This document shows positions 11,357 through 23,166 of a stretch of DNA of 64,000 nucleotides, in pieces; positions within the stretch are counted from its first letter, which is position 1; every line of letters begins with the position of its first letter. The notes beneath the pieces were generated by a model that saw only the letters and a list, made by a program, of their open reading frames with translations, was not told the origin of the DNA and made no database searches. The DNA lies in NCBI RefSeq assembly GCF_000801105.2, contig NC_079514.1, positions 23,042,293 to 23,106,292 on the forward strand, read 5' to 3'. The translations under genes and the position numbers were made by a program. Origin of the DNA: Raphanus sativus. Its lineage: Eukaryota; Streptophyta; Magnoliopsida; Brassicales; Brassicaceae.

Positions 11357-12810
11357 TGATATCACTCAAATTACCCTAACAAGTGATCTTACTCTCTCAA
11401 ATAAGAGGTTCGATTGTAGTACTTAGTGATCGAATCCACAAGGAGCTAAGGCACACACTAGATCTAATAGTTATGAGATTAAGCTAGGCTAATAATTTAT
11501 AAAGCAGTAAATAAATATAGAAAAACAGTAAATAAAATAAAACAGTAAACAAGATGAACAATATAATTGTTCAGCTTGGTAAGGAGTTGTTTGATGGAAA
11601 GATGGTAGCTAGATCTAGGGCTTCTATTCAGGTGTTAGAGATTATAATGATATAGAGACTAAGGCATAATATTATAGAACTCAACACGCTTAACATCAAT
11701 GATCTCTCACTGGTTAATAACTAGATCTTGGATCTCAACTGTCGTATGTTGACCACAAGAAAGTGTCGATCGATAATCCTATAGGGATATCGACTGATAC
11801 ACCTTTCTCTACGTCGATCGATTCTCCAGTCGGGATATCGATCGACGGCTTCTAGCTAAGCCTTGGCGCGAGTTGATAATGTTCACTAGGGTTTCTAAAC
11901 CAGCTCTCGCTGTTATCTAGCAATCCTAACTCAGAGAAGACAAGTCAGATAAGAGACCAAGCTCTCGCTTGTGCCTAATGATTCTATGATCAAGTTCAGG
12001 TTAATTACTCAAGAACAAGTATTAAGAACAGTCTCAATGATGAATATCACAACTTAGCAATTCTATATTTGAGGCTAATCCCTTTAACCTATCTGAACCC
12101 TAAACATAACAGGTGGATCTATTCAAACATGATAGTTGTCACAGAAATCATAGATGAATAGATGAAATTGCAATAGATAAATAAACCAAAAGCAAAGGAG
12201 TTCCAAGAGGACTCTGAAGGAGTTCCTTTCTTGTCTCCTCCTAAGAACAATGAATAAAAGAAAGCGTAGAAAGCGTAGCCGTCAACAATGGCTTAGAAAT
12301 AACATAAATAGGGTTTCTGGCCGTCAAGGATTTTTGGTAACTTTGTGGTGACTCCTGGGCTTCAGTCGGTCATGAAATACACTAGGCCCACATTCTGATG
12401 TCCCTGTCGATCGACATGCAGTGTGCCGCATCGATCGACATTTAATCCTCTTCTCGACAGCTTTCTCTCGCGAGGCAGACTGAACCACTCTTCAGTAAAA
12501 CGGGCATAACGTCTGATACAGGATGCGGATTGACCTTGGACCGGTGGCATTGGAAAGTTAACTCAAAGCTTTATCTTGTCTCAAAAGATGGGCTAAATCC
12601 AACGGTGGGAAGGTCTCCATCGAGAACTAAACATCTGAAGCGTCTGTGCAGTTTGCACTGCGAAAGACTTTAAAAGGCACCAAAATCACCTTATATCTCC
12701 AAATCGTCTATGAATCTGTAAATACTCTAAATAGACTCCAATACATAATAAATAGTATCTATAACACTTATATACCATGGGTAAAATTAGGTAAAATCCA
12801 TGGTATATCA
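11357..12810 (-). repeat. LTR A1 (3' LTR of element A)
   Basis: 1,454 bases from TGATATCACTC to TATATCA. Preceded by TACGG. It contains clustered TCGATCGA words (about 11766-11850 and 12408-12440). The same LTR recurs truncated at 27722-29656, as a solo copy at 30812-32003, and in the opposite orientation at 51428-52724. Confidence 0.9.
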
Positions 12811-12824
12811 ACTCCCCCAGACTT
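12811..12824 (-). promoter_or_regulatory. Polypurine tract of element A
   Basis: On the minus strand AAGTCTGGGGGAGT abuts the 3' LTR. This is the plus-strand primer site for LTR retrotransposon DNA synthesis and fixes the orientation of the element. Confidence 0.8.
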
Positions 12825-13972
12825 ATCCTTTTGCTTGTCCTCAAGCAAAACCAACGGACAGTCTCTCTGAAAGAGGTTTGAAAACAGCAGGGAATCAAAA
12901 GATTTTAAAATAACTCAGTTCATCATCTCTTTAGTAGTGCAAACCAAATCATTAAACATCCTAACCTCAGAAGCACATTATGCAATATCCTAGTATAACA
13001 ACCAAATTCACCTAGTCAACAACCTAACAGATCATGTCTGACAATCCCCTCTACTAACCTCATTTCTTGCATAAAATAAATGTGTAGGCTTTACCTTGGG
13101 AGTATCGATCACATGACAAATCGATTCAACTCAAACAAGTTTCTGAACACACATGTAGTCTTCTCTGGTCTCTTTCTCCCCTCTTCTCTCTTCTCTGAAT
13201 CTCTTATTAGTTTTAGTTTCAATTTCAATGAACTTCGATGCTGATTCAGACCATCTATTTCATTTCATTGACATTGTTTCATTTGTAACTCATACATTCT
13301 GACAAAGTGTAGCGAATAATGGGGTCACATGTAATTTACCTATCCCTCGTTTCCACAATGTGTGATCATCCTTGAGATTTAGAATAATGGGGTCGCAGGT
13401 AATTTACCTATCCCTCTGCCTCTCAAGAAATCATATCAATATTTTCTTTATAAACTTAGATCTTGAGATGCCGAAGAGAGAGAAGGAAGGAAACGAGAAG
13501 CACACCGACTTTTTACCTTCCAGACTTGTAGGAGGATTCCGATCCTATGTATACCAAGCCACAAGACAAGCAAATCATGTCAAATTAGGTTGGAGATCAG
13601 CTTTGGTTCCTTAAAACAATCTCAGCAAGTGCAAACATAGTTGACAGGTTGATCCACTTTAGTATCTCTAGTACTTTCTGCAGTTAGTAAATCTAAGACT
13701 AGTCTAAAGAGTAGTTAGATGACAAGTAATAAATCGAAACAGATCATCATCTCCTTCTTGACTCAATAATTTTTTTTTTTTTGAAAACATTTTAAATAAG
13801 ACTCATAAAGTAGATAATCATTAGTAATCCCCCTAGACTTAAATTACACTGTCCCCAGTGTAAAACAGTCGGTGGTAGGGCGAAAATCATAAAGCATAAG
13901 TACATAATTTAACAAGTTAGAACGTTATACCTGACCGAAACCGTATCGATCGATGTAGGTAAGTGCATGTCG
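12825..13972 (-). other. 3' non-coding region of element A
   Basis: No convincing coding. It is collinear (reverse complement) with 50230-51413 of the related plus-strand element. It includes a repeated word of about 30 bases (AATAATGGGGTC, then GTAATTTACCTATCCCTC) at about 13315 and 13383. A second C-rich tract at 13830-13845 reads as a polypurine-like run on the minus strand. Element B begins after ATCGT at 13973-13977. Confidence 0.65.
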
Positions 13973-13977
13973 ATCGT

Positions 13978-15337
13978 TGATGTTAGGAGTTTTTGAGGCT
14001 CATAAGTCAAATGATAGTAAAATGGAAGTAATATGTCGAACCAGCTCTGAGGGATTTCAAGCACTAAGAATGCAAGCACTTACTTAATCTAAATGCAACA
14101 ATGATTTAAGATGATTTCAGTAACAATGACTAATTATGATGACAAGATAGAACTAAGGTGCAGTAAATGAATGACTTGCTTAAATATGATAAAAGAGAAC
14201 TCATGGGCATAGGAATATGATTTCGGGTGATCAAGTATCAAACAAGGATGACAAATGATGAATCAAACAAATGACCTTAAGCCTAAACACGATCCTAAGC
14301 AAGCTCTATATCTAGATGAATGCTCATTTGCTAACACATCTCAAACATCAAATCTCTTTGGCTGAATGATATGAAAGCAATCAGTAAGAACAGATTTATT
14401 AGCTATCCTAACACTCTTAACAACAAATATCTTTGGCAAGATGCATTAAGAGCCTAGCAGAGTTGTCTCAGACATTTCAACAAACACCTTTTGGGTGGGA
14501 AATGTCTAGAGAACAACTTTCGAATGATCAGATCGAAAGAGGCTATAAGAACACTCTACTAGCAAGGCTTGAGATTGATCTACACTAAAAACATCCTTGA
14601 TCTAACCTAATCACCCTAGTCTCCCTAACCCATGAATTCAAAAGAGAACTACTCACTAATCTTCATGTTAAACCTTAAACCCATACTGGATTTCAGATTA
14701 AACATGTAGATGAACACATGAAATCAATAAGAAATCAATAACAATAGAACAATGAATCCAAAAGATGAACTTTCCAAGAGTATTTTGTGGTTTTCTCTTC
14801 AACAAAAGATAATATGCCCAAAAGTCGCTACAATCAGTCTTAAACTTAGGTTTTTCAGAGTGCCAAAACGACATAAGTAATTGCAAATAGGTCCTTGAAT
14901 TAAAAAGAAATCGAAAATAAGAAACACGCAGCGACCTCCGCAGGTCGCTCCAGCACGTCGCTCTGGCCTTGGGAGCGACCTCGGATGGTCGCTGCGAGGG
15001 GTCGCTCCGGAGCATTTTCTTCGTCTTCGAGCCGTGTAAAGCCGAGCGACTTGGAGTGGTCGCTCTAGCTTGGGTCGTCAAGGTCGCTCCGGCTGGAGCG
15101 AGGTCTCACAGCGACCTCTGCAGGTCGCTCCAGCCTCTTCTCGTCCAATCATCCTCCTTTTCACATCTTTTGAGCTCCAAATGCATCCCAATGTCTCCAA
15201 AAGCTCCATAAGATGCTCAAATACCTGATAAGGACTCATGTATGCAAAATGCAACCTAAACATGGCTAAAATCTAACCTACATGATGAAAATGCATGAAA
15301 AGGAATGGGTGAAACAATGCAATTATGCAAGACATCA
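13978..15337 (-). repeat. LTR B1, with GC-rich palindromic GAGCGACC island
   Basis: Begins TGATGTTAGG and ends AGACATCA. The stretch 14925-15140 is a GC-rich island in an AT-rich LTR. It is built from many copies of GAGCGACC/GGTCGCTC, including near-perfect palindromes AGCGACCTCCGCAGGTCGCT (14930-14949) and its twin at 15110-15129. ORFs called in this island are unlikely to be genes. Confidence 0.9.
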
Positions 15338-16690
15338 ACTCCCCCAAACTTGTTCTTTTACTTGTCCACAAGTGAACTTTCTAGAACTCATTGAGAAAGA
15401 GGATGTGATGGTGGGAGCTCATAGCCAAAAGAAACACACATAGGACTAGATTTTACTCAAAGTCCAAAAATAGCACACTCTCTTATTGCACTCTAGCTTC
15501 TCAAGGCCTATCCATACACCTATGCCTCTACACAACTTACAATGCTCATCCATCAACAAGCTCTTTAGACCAACTCTCACATTCATTTATACAACACAAA
15601 AGGTGAATACTTGCAAATGGGGACTTGATCTCAATCATTTGGCTTGGTAAGAGTGAAAATGGTCTAATGTGAAGCAAGAGGGGTTTCAAATGCATCTTTC
15701 ATGGTCACTAACTCTCAAGAAAATGAGCAAGAACATTATGCAAAATTTAACTAAGAAAAGGAGCAATTCATGGCTACAATGACTTGTTCTTATCATTCTA
15801 CCATTTTCCTAAATGATTACAAGTTCTACCCTTCTTCTTTTCATCATCCCAAAACCCAAAGATACCACTTTCATCACTCACCCAATGAACACTCTTCTTT
15901 TTCTTATCTTAACCAACTAGGGATATTTTTATTTTTTTTTACTAAACTCTTTTTCTTTTTCTTTCCCCCATTCTTTTCATGTTTCTTTTCTTTTGACTCT
16001 TAAGGGGATTCTATTTATACACTCTAGAGTTTTTCTCTTTCTTTTTTATCCCTAGTGGTTTTCTTTTCTTTACTCACTTTTTTGGTTCACTTCCTTCACT
16101 TTTCTCTCACACCCCAATCCCAAGATCAAAATCAAGCTTACAAACCCAACAACCATCCTAAGTGCTAGCTCAAATGAGGTCCTAATGCTAGCCAAAGATA
16201 AGAACAAACCATTGTCGCTCCTAATACTCTCAAGATTTTGCACATGACAAGCTTTCACAAAAAGGCCTCACTCAAGCAAATCAATGATGGCTTCAATGAA
16301 TGGTAAGGGTTAAAGGGTATGGGAGTGCCATTTGGATTAACAAGAGGATAATGAATGAAATAAGATAACCCAAATGTGTATGAGATCCATGACTAAGTAT
16401 GCAAGTGCCCATATGCAAGAGAGATTAAGTTCATTACATTCAAGTTCAGTTTGGAGTTGGTTTTCAAGAACAATATCAATATCAAGCAAGCAACACGTTT
16501 CAAGAAGAGCTTTCAAGGCTCGAAACATACAAGGCTTTTTCAAGAGGTGCATTATCAATTCAAACGCGAAGTGGTGTTCTTTCCAAGGCATTTTAAATCA
16601 TTGCTCCCAATGCAAGTGAAATGCAACCTATATGCTCTAGACTCTCCTAAAAGGTGCAAGTGAATGCAGTCTAAATGATTTGCGCTTTTT
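15338..16690 (-). other. 3' non-coding part of element B
   Basis: Pyrimidine-rich on the plus strand, with long T/C runs near 15930-16080. No domain is recognisable, and small ORFs on both strands look like chance. The same stretch recurs at 20052-21404. Confidence 0.6.
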
Positions 16691-16697
16691 TTTTTTT

Positions 16698-16767
16698 ATC
16701 ACAATGCCAATCATTGATGCTTTCATTGAGGGACCAGCATGAAAGCATCAATGATTGGCATTGTGAT
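16698..16767. repeat. 29-bp perfect inverted repeat at the 3' end of gag (element B)
   Basis: Arms 16698-16726 and 16739-16767 are exact complements around a 12-base loop. On its outer side is a run of about 13 T. Read along the element, gag runs into the hairpin at MPIIDAF, stops 5 residues later, and an A run follows. The same structure is at 21411-21480 in the second unit. Confidence 0.95.
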
Positions 16768-18573
16768 CTGAACCTCACTCATCTGCTTCTCAAACAGAGC
16801 TTTGTACTTCTCCAGCAACTGCTTCTTGAACCTACCAGGAAATGGAAGTTTGGGTTCATAAGGAGGAGGGACAAAAGCATTCTCCTTTGCTGGAGGAACA
16901 ACTTCACCATCTTTTACAGTCTTCTTCTCCTCTCCAACCTTTCCTTTACCCTTAGCTTCCACAATCTTCTCCAAGACCTCATCATTAGTCTTCTCATCAA
17001 CAATAACCACTTCATCATCTATGTTGATGGCCACCCCCTCACCTAGTTTCTCAGCATCCTTGGTGAGAGTTCTAGGAGGTAACTCCTTACCACTCCTAAG
17101 TGTGATAGCTTTTGCATCCTTGGGATTCTGCTCAGGTTTTCCAGGTAGAGAGCCTTGTTGGCGATTTTGCTGAGTGTTCATGGAAGCAAATTGGTTCTCC
17201 AAAGCTCTGAACTTGTTGTTGAGATCATTGTAGCTCCCATCAATCTTGTTGTGAAGGTTTTTCAGCTCATAACTAACATGCTTCTCACTTCTAGTCTGTG
17301 ACTCCAAGATTTTTTTCAGAAGTGTATCAGTGCTGTTCTCTTGGGGTGTAGAGCTAGATGGAGCAGGCTGCTGTTGAGAAGAGTTCTGACCTTGGTTGGG
17401 AAAACCAGGAGGAGGGTTTTGCTTTTGCTGATAGCCACCTTGCTGGTTGTTCCTAGGCTGATATCCATTCTGCTGGTTGTTAGAATAAGGTCTCTGCTGA
17501 TAGTTGTTGTACTGAAAGTTTGGCTCCTTCTTGTACCAAGTACCATTGTTGTTGATAAAACACAACTCTTCCTGACCTTCCAGACCTTCAACCTCATTGA
17601 CAGCAGCTGGTATCTCGTGCTGTGGGTTGCCAACAAAGTTCATCTGAGCTTGAGAAGCTTTATCAGCAATGAGGATGTCAATCTTATCCTGCAAAGCCTT
17701 TATCTCTTTTCTTGTCGGCTTGTCTGCTGACCTATCGGCTCTGTCATGATCCCCACTGTAGACAGCATCACTTTTGACCATGTTTTAAACAAGTTTCCCT
17801 GCCTCTTCTTCTGTTCTGTCCAAGAAGTTCCCATTACTTGCAGTATCCAATCTTGCTCTGTACTCAGGTAAGGCACCTCTGTAGAATGTGCTAAGCAAGC
17901 TTCTCTTGTTGAAACCATGGTGTGGGCATTGAGCTAGGTAGCCATTGAACCTTTCCCATGCTTCACTGAATCCTTCCAAGTTCTTCTGCTTGAATCCGGA
18001 TATCTCATTCCTGTAGTCAGCTGTCTTGGAAGTAGAGAAGAATTTCTCTAGGAAAGCTTTCTTGCAGTCATCCCAAGTGGTGATGGAGTTGCTTGGCAGA
18101 GACTTCTCCCACTGACGTGCCTTATCCCCCAAAGAGAAAGGGAAAAGCTTGAGCTTGAAAGCATCCTCTGATACACCATTGGTTTTGGAGAGACCACAAT
18201 ATCTATCAAAACTGTCCAAGTGGTCGAATGGATTCTCTGCAGCCAGACCATGAAACTTGTTGTTCTCAATCCGGTTCAGCAACCCTGACTTGATCTCAAA
18301 GTTGTTTGCTGCCACAGCTGGTGCTCTGATTCCTAACAGGTGGCCATGGTTAGTTGGGCGGTCATAGGCACCAATAGGTCGAGCTGGTGGGGCGTTGCCA
18401 TCGCCATTCGCTTGTGGGTCAGCCATTTCAATGTTCGGATCCTGTATGTGAGCCTGTTGCTCCTCTTCTCTCCTTTTTCTAACACACTCCCTCTCTAAAG
18501 CTCGGATGTCTGCTGCTCTTGGAACTAGGTTTGTTGGACCCCTGCTCCTCAAGTTCATACACCTGCAGATCAA
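16723..18573 (-). pseudogene. gag polyprotein of element B, one in-frame stop
   Basis: A frame of about 615 codons is interrupted by a single TAA (17787-17785) after EEAGKLV; the same frame continues at once with NMVKSD. The N-terminal part (18573-17788) holds the retrotransposon gag domain: [65 protein letters not shown]. This is typical of Athila-like gag, which forms the particle. The second half is a Q/N/P-rich stretch (YNNYQQRPYSNNQQNGYQ), a short coiled-coil-like part, TLRSGKELPPR and a K/E-rich tail ending PFPGRFKKQLLEKYKALFEK, then MPIIDAF. In related elements this leads into protease/RT. Here it ends in a palindrome at 16723, and the whole pol is absent. Confidence 0.85.
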
Positions 18574-18675
18574 AAGGGAATTGAAGAAGGAGAGTCAGTA
18601 ATCAGCAAAATAAAAAAAAATGATTTAGTCTCAAGCAAGCTACTAAATCTCAATGGTCAAATCTACTCAGAATTT

Positions 18676-18689
18676 GGCAACGTCGCCAA
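18676..18689 (-). promoter_or_regulatory. Primer-binding site of element B
   Basis: On the minus strand TTGGCGACGTTGCC lies two bases inside the LTR. It resembles the Athila-type PBS TGGCGCCGTTGCC with one mismatch, which suggests initial priming by the same tRNA. Confidence 0.65.
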
Positions 18690-18691
18690 TT

Positions 18692-20051
18692 TGATGTTAG
18701 GAGTTTTTGAGGCTCCTAAGTCAAATGATAGTAAAATGGAAGTAATATGTCAAACCAGCTCTGAGGGATTTCAAGCACTAAGAATGCAAGCACTTACTTA
18801 ATCTAAATGCAACAATGATTTAAGATGATTTCAGTAACAATGACTAATTATGATGACAAGATAGAACTAAGGTACAGTAAATGAATGACTTGCTTAAATA
18901 TGATAAAAGAGAACTCATGGGCATAGGAATATGATTTCGGGTGATCAAGTATCAAACAAGGATGACAAATGATGAATCAAACAAATGACCTTAAGCCTAA
19001 ACACGATCCTAAGCAAGCTCTATATCTAGATGAATGCTCATTTGCTAACACATCTCAAACATCAAATCTTTTTGGCTGAATGATATGAAAGCAATCAGTA
19101 AGAACATATTTATTAGCTATCCTAACACTCTTAACAACAAATATCTTTGGCAAGATGCATTAAGAGCCTAGCAGAGTTGTCTCAGACATTTCAACAAACA
19201 CCTTTTGGGTGGGAAATGTCTAGAGAACAACTTTCGAATGATCAGATCGAAAGAGGTTATAAGAACACTCTACTAGCAAGGCTTGAGATTGATCTACACT
19301 AAAAACATCCTTGATCTAACCTAATCACCCTAGTCTCCCTAACCCATGAATTCAAAAGAGAACTACTCACTAATCTTCATGTTAAACCTTAAACCCATAC
19401 TGGATTTCAGATTAAACATGTAGATGAACACAGGAAATCAATAAGAAATCAATAACAATAGAACAATGAATCCAAAAGATGAACTTTCCAAGAGTATTTT
19501 GTGGTTTTCTCTTCAACAAAAGATAATATGCCCAAAAGTCGCTACAATCAGTCTTAAACTTAGGTTTTTCAGAGTGCCAAAACGACATAAGTAATTGCAA
19601 ATAGGTCCTTGAATTAAAAAGAAATCGAAAATAAGAAACACGCAGCGACCTCCGCAGGTCGCTCCAGCACGTCGCTCTGGCCTTGGGAGCGACCTCGGAT
19701 GGTCGCTGCGAGGGGTCGCTCCGGAGCATTTTCTTCGTCTTCGAGCCGTGTAAAGCCGAGCGACTTGGAGTGGTCGCTCTAGCTTGGGTCGTCAAGGTCG
19801 CTCCGGCTGGAGCGAGGTCTCACAGCGACCTCTGCAGGTCGCTCCAGCCTCTTCTCGTCCAATCATCCTCCTTTTCACATCTTTTGAGCTCCAAATGCAT
19901 CCCAATGTCTCCAAAAGCTCCATAAGATGCTCCAATACCTGATAAGGACTCATGTATGCAAAATGCAACCTAAACATGGCTAAAATCTAACCTACATGAT
20001 GAAAATGCATGAAAAGGAATGGGTGAAACAATGCAATTATGCAAGACATCA
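18692..20051 (-). repeat. LTR B2 (central, shared by both B units)
   Basis: 1,360 bases, collinear with LTR B1 without length change and with the same GC-rich palindromic island (19640-19850). It acts as 5' LTR for the full unit to its left and as 3' LTR for the truncated unit to its right. Confidence 0.9.
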
Positions 20052-22022
20052 ACTCCCCCAAACTTGTTCTTTTACTTGTCCACAAGTGAACTTTCTAGAA
20101 CTCATTGAGAAAGAGGATGTGATGGTGGGAGCTCATAGCCAAAAGAAACACACATAGGACTAGATTTTACTCAAAGTCCAAAAATAGCACACTCTCTTAT
20201 TGCACTCTAGCTTCTCAAGGCCTATCCATACTCCTATGCCTCTACACAACTTACAATGCTCATCCATCAACAAGCTCTTTAGACCAACTCTCACATTCAT
20301 TTATACAACACAAAAGGTGAATACTTGCAAATGGGGACTTGATCTCAATCATTTGGCTTGGTAAGAGTGAAAATGGTCTAATGTGAAGCAAGAGGGGTTT
20401 CAAATGCATCTTTCATGGTCACTAACTCTCAAGAAAATGAGCAAGAACATTATGCAAAATTTAACTAAGAAAAGGAGCAATTCATGGCTACAATGACTTG
20501 TTCTTATCATTCTACCATTTTCCTAAATGATTACAAGTTCTACCCTTCTTCTTTTCATCATCCCAAAACCCAAAGATACCACTTTCATCACTCACCCAAT
20601 GAACACTCTTCTTTTTCTTATCTTAACCAACTAGGGATATTTTTTTTTTTTTTTACTAAACTCTTTTTCTTTTTCTTTCCCCCATTCTTTTCATGTTTCT
20701 TTTCTTTTGACTCTTAAGGGGATTCTATTTATACACTCTAGAGTTTTTCTCTTTCTTTTTTATCCCTAGTGGTTTTCTTTTCTTTACTCACTTTTTTGGT
20801 TCACTTCCTTCACTTTTCTCTCACACCCCAATCCCAAGATCAAAATCAAGCTTACAAACCCAACAACCATCCTAAGTGCTAGCTCAAATGAGGTCCTAAT
20901 GCTAGCCAAAGATAAGAACAAACCATTGTCGCTCCTAATACTCTCAAGATTTTGCACATGACAAGCTTTCACAAAAAGGCCTCACTCAAGCAAATCAATG
21001 ATGGCTTCAATGAATGGTAAGGGTTAAAGGGTATGGGAGTGCCATTTGGATTAACAAGAGGATAATGAATGAAATAAGATAACCCAAATGTGTATGAGAT
21101 CCATGACTAAGTATGCAAGTGCCCATATGCAAGAGAGATTAAGTTCATTACATTCAAGTTCAGTTTGGAGTTGGTTTTCAAGAACAATATCAATATCAAG
21201 CAAGCAACACGTTTCAAGAAGAGCTTTCAAGGCTCGAAACATACAAGGCTTTTTCAAGAGGTGCATTATCAATTCAAACGCGAAGTGGTGTTCTTTCCAA
21301 GGCATTTTAAATCATTGCTCCCAATGCAAGTGAAATGCAACCTATATGCTCTAGACTCTCCTAAAAGGTGCAAGTGAATGCAGTCTAAATGATTTGCGCT
21401 TTTTTTTTTTATCACAATGCCAATCATTGATGCTTTCATTGAGGGACCAGCATGAAAGCATCAATGATTGGCATTGTGATCTGAACCTCACTCATCTGCT
21501 TCTCAAACAGAGCTTTGTACTTCTCCAGCAACTGCTTCTTGAACCTACCAGGGAATGGAAGTTTGGGTTCATAAGGAGGAGGGACAAAAGCATTCTCCTT
21601 TGCTGGAGGAACAACTTCACCATCTTTTACAGTCTTCTTCTCCTCTCCAACCTTTCCTTTACCCTTAGCTTCCACAATCTTCTCCAAGACCTCATCATTA
21701 GTCTTCTCATCAACAATAACCACTTCATCATCTATGTTGATGGCCACCCCCTCACCTAGTTTCTCAGCATCCTTGGTGAGAGTTCTAGGAGGTAACTCCT
21801 TACCACTCCTAAGTGTGATAGCTTTTGCATCCTTGGGATTCTGCTCAGGTTTTCCAGGTAGAGAGCCTTGTTGGCGATTTTGCTGAGTGTTCATGGAAGG
21901 AAATTGGTTCTCCAAAGCTCTGAACTTGTTGTTGAGATCATTGTAGCTCCCATCAATCTTGTTGTGAAGGTTTTTCAGCTCATAACTAACATGCTTCTCA
22001 CTTCTAGTCTGTGACTCCAAGA
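20052..22022 (-). pseudogene. Truncated second internal unit of element B with gag C-terminus
   Basis: Collinear with 15338-17309 and differing at only a handful of sites. The gag tail (21436 to about 22020) reads KHVSYELKNLHNKIDG, then TLRSGKELPPR, down to MPIIDAF. The join to LTR sequence is at TCCAAGA (22016-22022). That 7-mer is also present at 17303-17309 (internal) and 14773-14779 (LTR), so the missing ~2.2 kb was probably lost by microhomology-mediated recombination. The 29-bp hairpin is repeated at 21411-21480. Confidence 0.85.
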
Positions 22023-22580
22023 GTATTTTGTGGTTTTCTCTTCAACAAAAGATAATATGCCCAAAAGTCGCTACAATCTGTCTTAAACTTAGGTTTTTCA
22101 GAGTGCCAAAACGACATAAGTAATTGCAAATAGGTCTTTGAATTAAAAAGAAATTGAAAATAAGAAACACGCAGCGACCTCCGCAGGTCGCTCCAGCACG
22201 TCGCTCTGGCCTTGGGAGCGACCTCGGATGGTCGCTGCGAGGGGTCGCTCCGGAGCATTTTCTTCGTCTTCGAGCCGTGTAAAGCCGAGCGACTTGGAGT
22301 GGTCGCTCTAGCTTGGGTCGTCAAGGTCGCTCCGGCTGGAGCGAGGTCTCACAGCGACCTCTGCAGGTCGCTCCAGCCTCTTCTCGTCCAATCATCCTCC
22401 TTTTCACATCTTTTGAGCTCCAAATGCATCCCAATGTCTCCAAAAGCTCCATAAGATGCTCCAATACCTGATAAGGACTCATGTATGCAAAATGCAACCT
22501 AAACATGGCTAGAATCTAACCTACATGATGAAAATGCATGAAAAGGAATGGGTGAAACAATGCAATTATGCAAGACATCA
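22016..22580 (-). repeat. Partial LTR B3 (last 565 bases in plus orientation)
   Basis: Matches 14773-15337 of LTR B1, ends AGACATCA and is followed by the target duplication ATCGT. Confidence 0.88.
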
Positions 22581-22585
22581 ATCGT

Positions 22586-22827
22586 GGCTGATGTAATGAT
22601 GTCGATCGATATCGACTTGGTCACGTCGGTTGTTAGAGATGGCAAACTTCCACTCGGATCCTTTTTTATACTAACTAAAACACAATATTAGTAGAAACTC
22701 CCCCAGACTTAAACAACACTATCTCCAATGTTATACAGTCCAAGATCGGTGGGAGAATAAATCATAAGGAAAAAATTTAACAAGGAAAAATGGTAACCTG
22801 AATTTGATGTGAATATCAATCAACACA
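22586..22827 (-). other. Internal region of element A between B and the hAT insertions
   Basis: Non-coding. It holds TCGATCGA words and a second C-rich tract (CTCCCCCAGACTTAAAC, about 22696-22712) that resembles 13830-13848. A leader- or 3'-type segment therefore appears more than once inside element A. Confidence 0.55.
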
Positions 22828-23166
22828 GCTAAGTGTAGGGATGTCAACTGGACACTCTGTCCATGGACATCCATGTCCAAATTAATATGGACTAATATGG
22901 ACATATGCCCAAATCCGTCCAAAATATTTTGTTGTCCAACTGGACAACGCCCAAATACGCGCAAGGAGCAATGGACAAGACCAGATGGACATGGGCCATC
23001 CAAATCATTAAAATGTCTAGGGTTTTTAATTGGGAAAAAATCATTTTTTTCATTTGGCCGTCACTCTTATCTCTCGATCTCATATCTCTCGATCTCAAGC
23101 TCTCCATGATTCAATCTCTCTCGATCTCGAGCTCAAACATGGAGTTTTAATCTAAGTATCTGTTGT

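Larger units (their letters stand above)
13978..22580 (-). mobile_element. Tandem, gag-only Athila-like LTR retroelement 'B' (LTR-int-LTR-partial int-partial LTR)
   Basis: Flanked by the same 5-bp duplication ATCGT (13973-13977 and 22581-22585), so the whole array occupies one insertion site. Order on the plus strand is full LTR (13978-15337), full internal (15338-18691), full LTR (18692-20051), truncated internal (20052-22022) and truncated LTR (22016-22580). It is in minus orientation, judged by its polypurine tract (TTTGGGGGAGT complement at 15338) and PBS (18676-18689). The two full LTRs are the same length (1,360) and differ at only about eight positions that I noticed, so the insertion is young. 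Confidence 0.88.

Noticed and set aside
14698..15263. ORFs within LTR B (also at 19412-19977 and 22004-22506)
   Set aside because: They lie in the GC-rich palindromic island of an LTR, occur on both strands, show no domain and repeat only because the LTR repeats.
15770..16663. Short ORFs in the 3' region of element B
   Set aside because: Found in a pyrimidine-rich non-coding segment on both strands with no recognisable motif; they are copied at 20484-21377 as part of the duplication.
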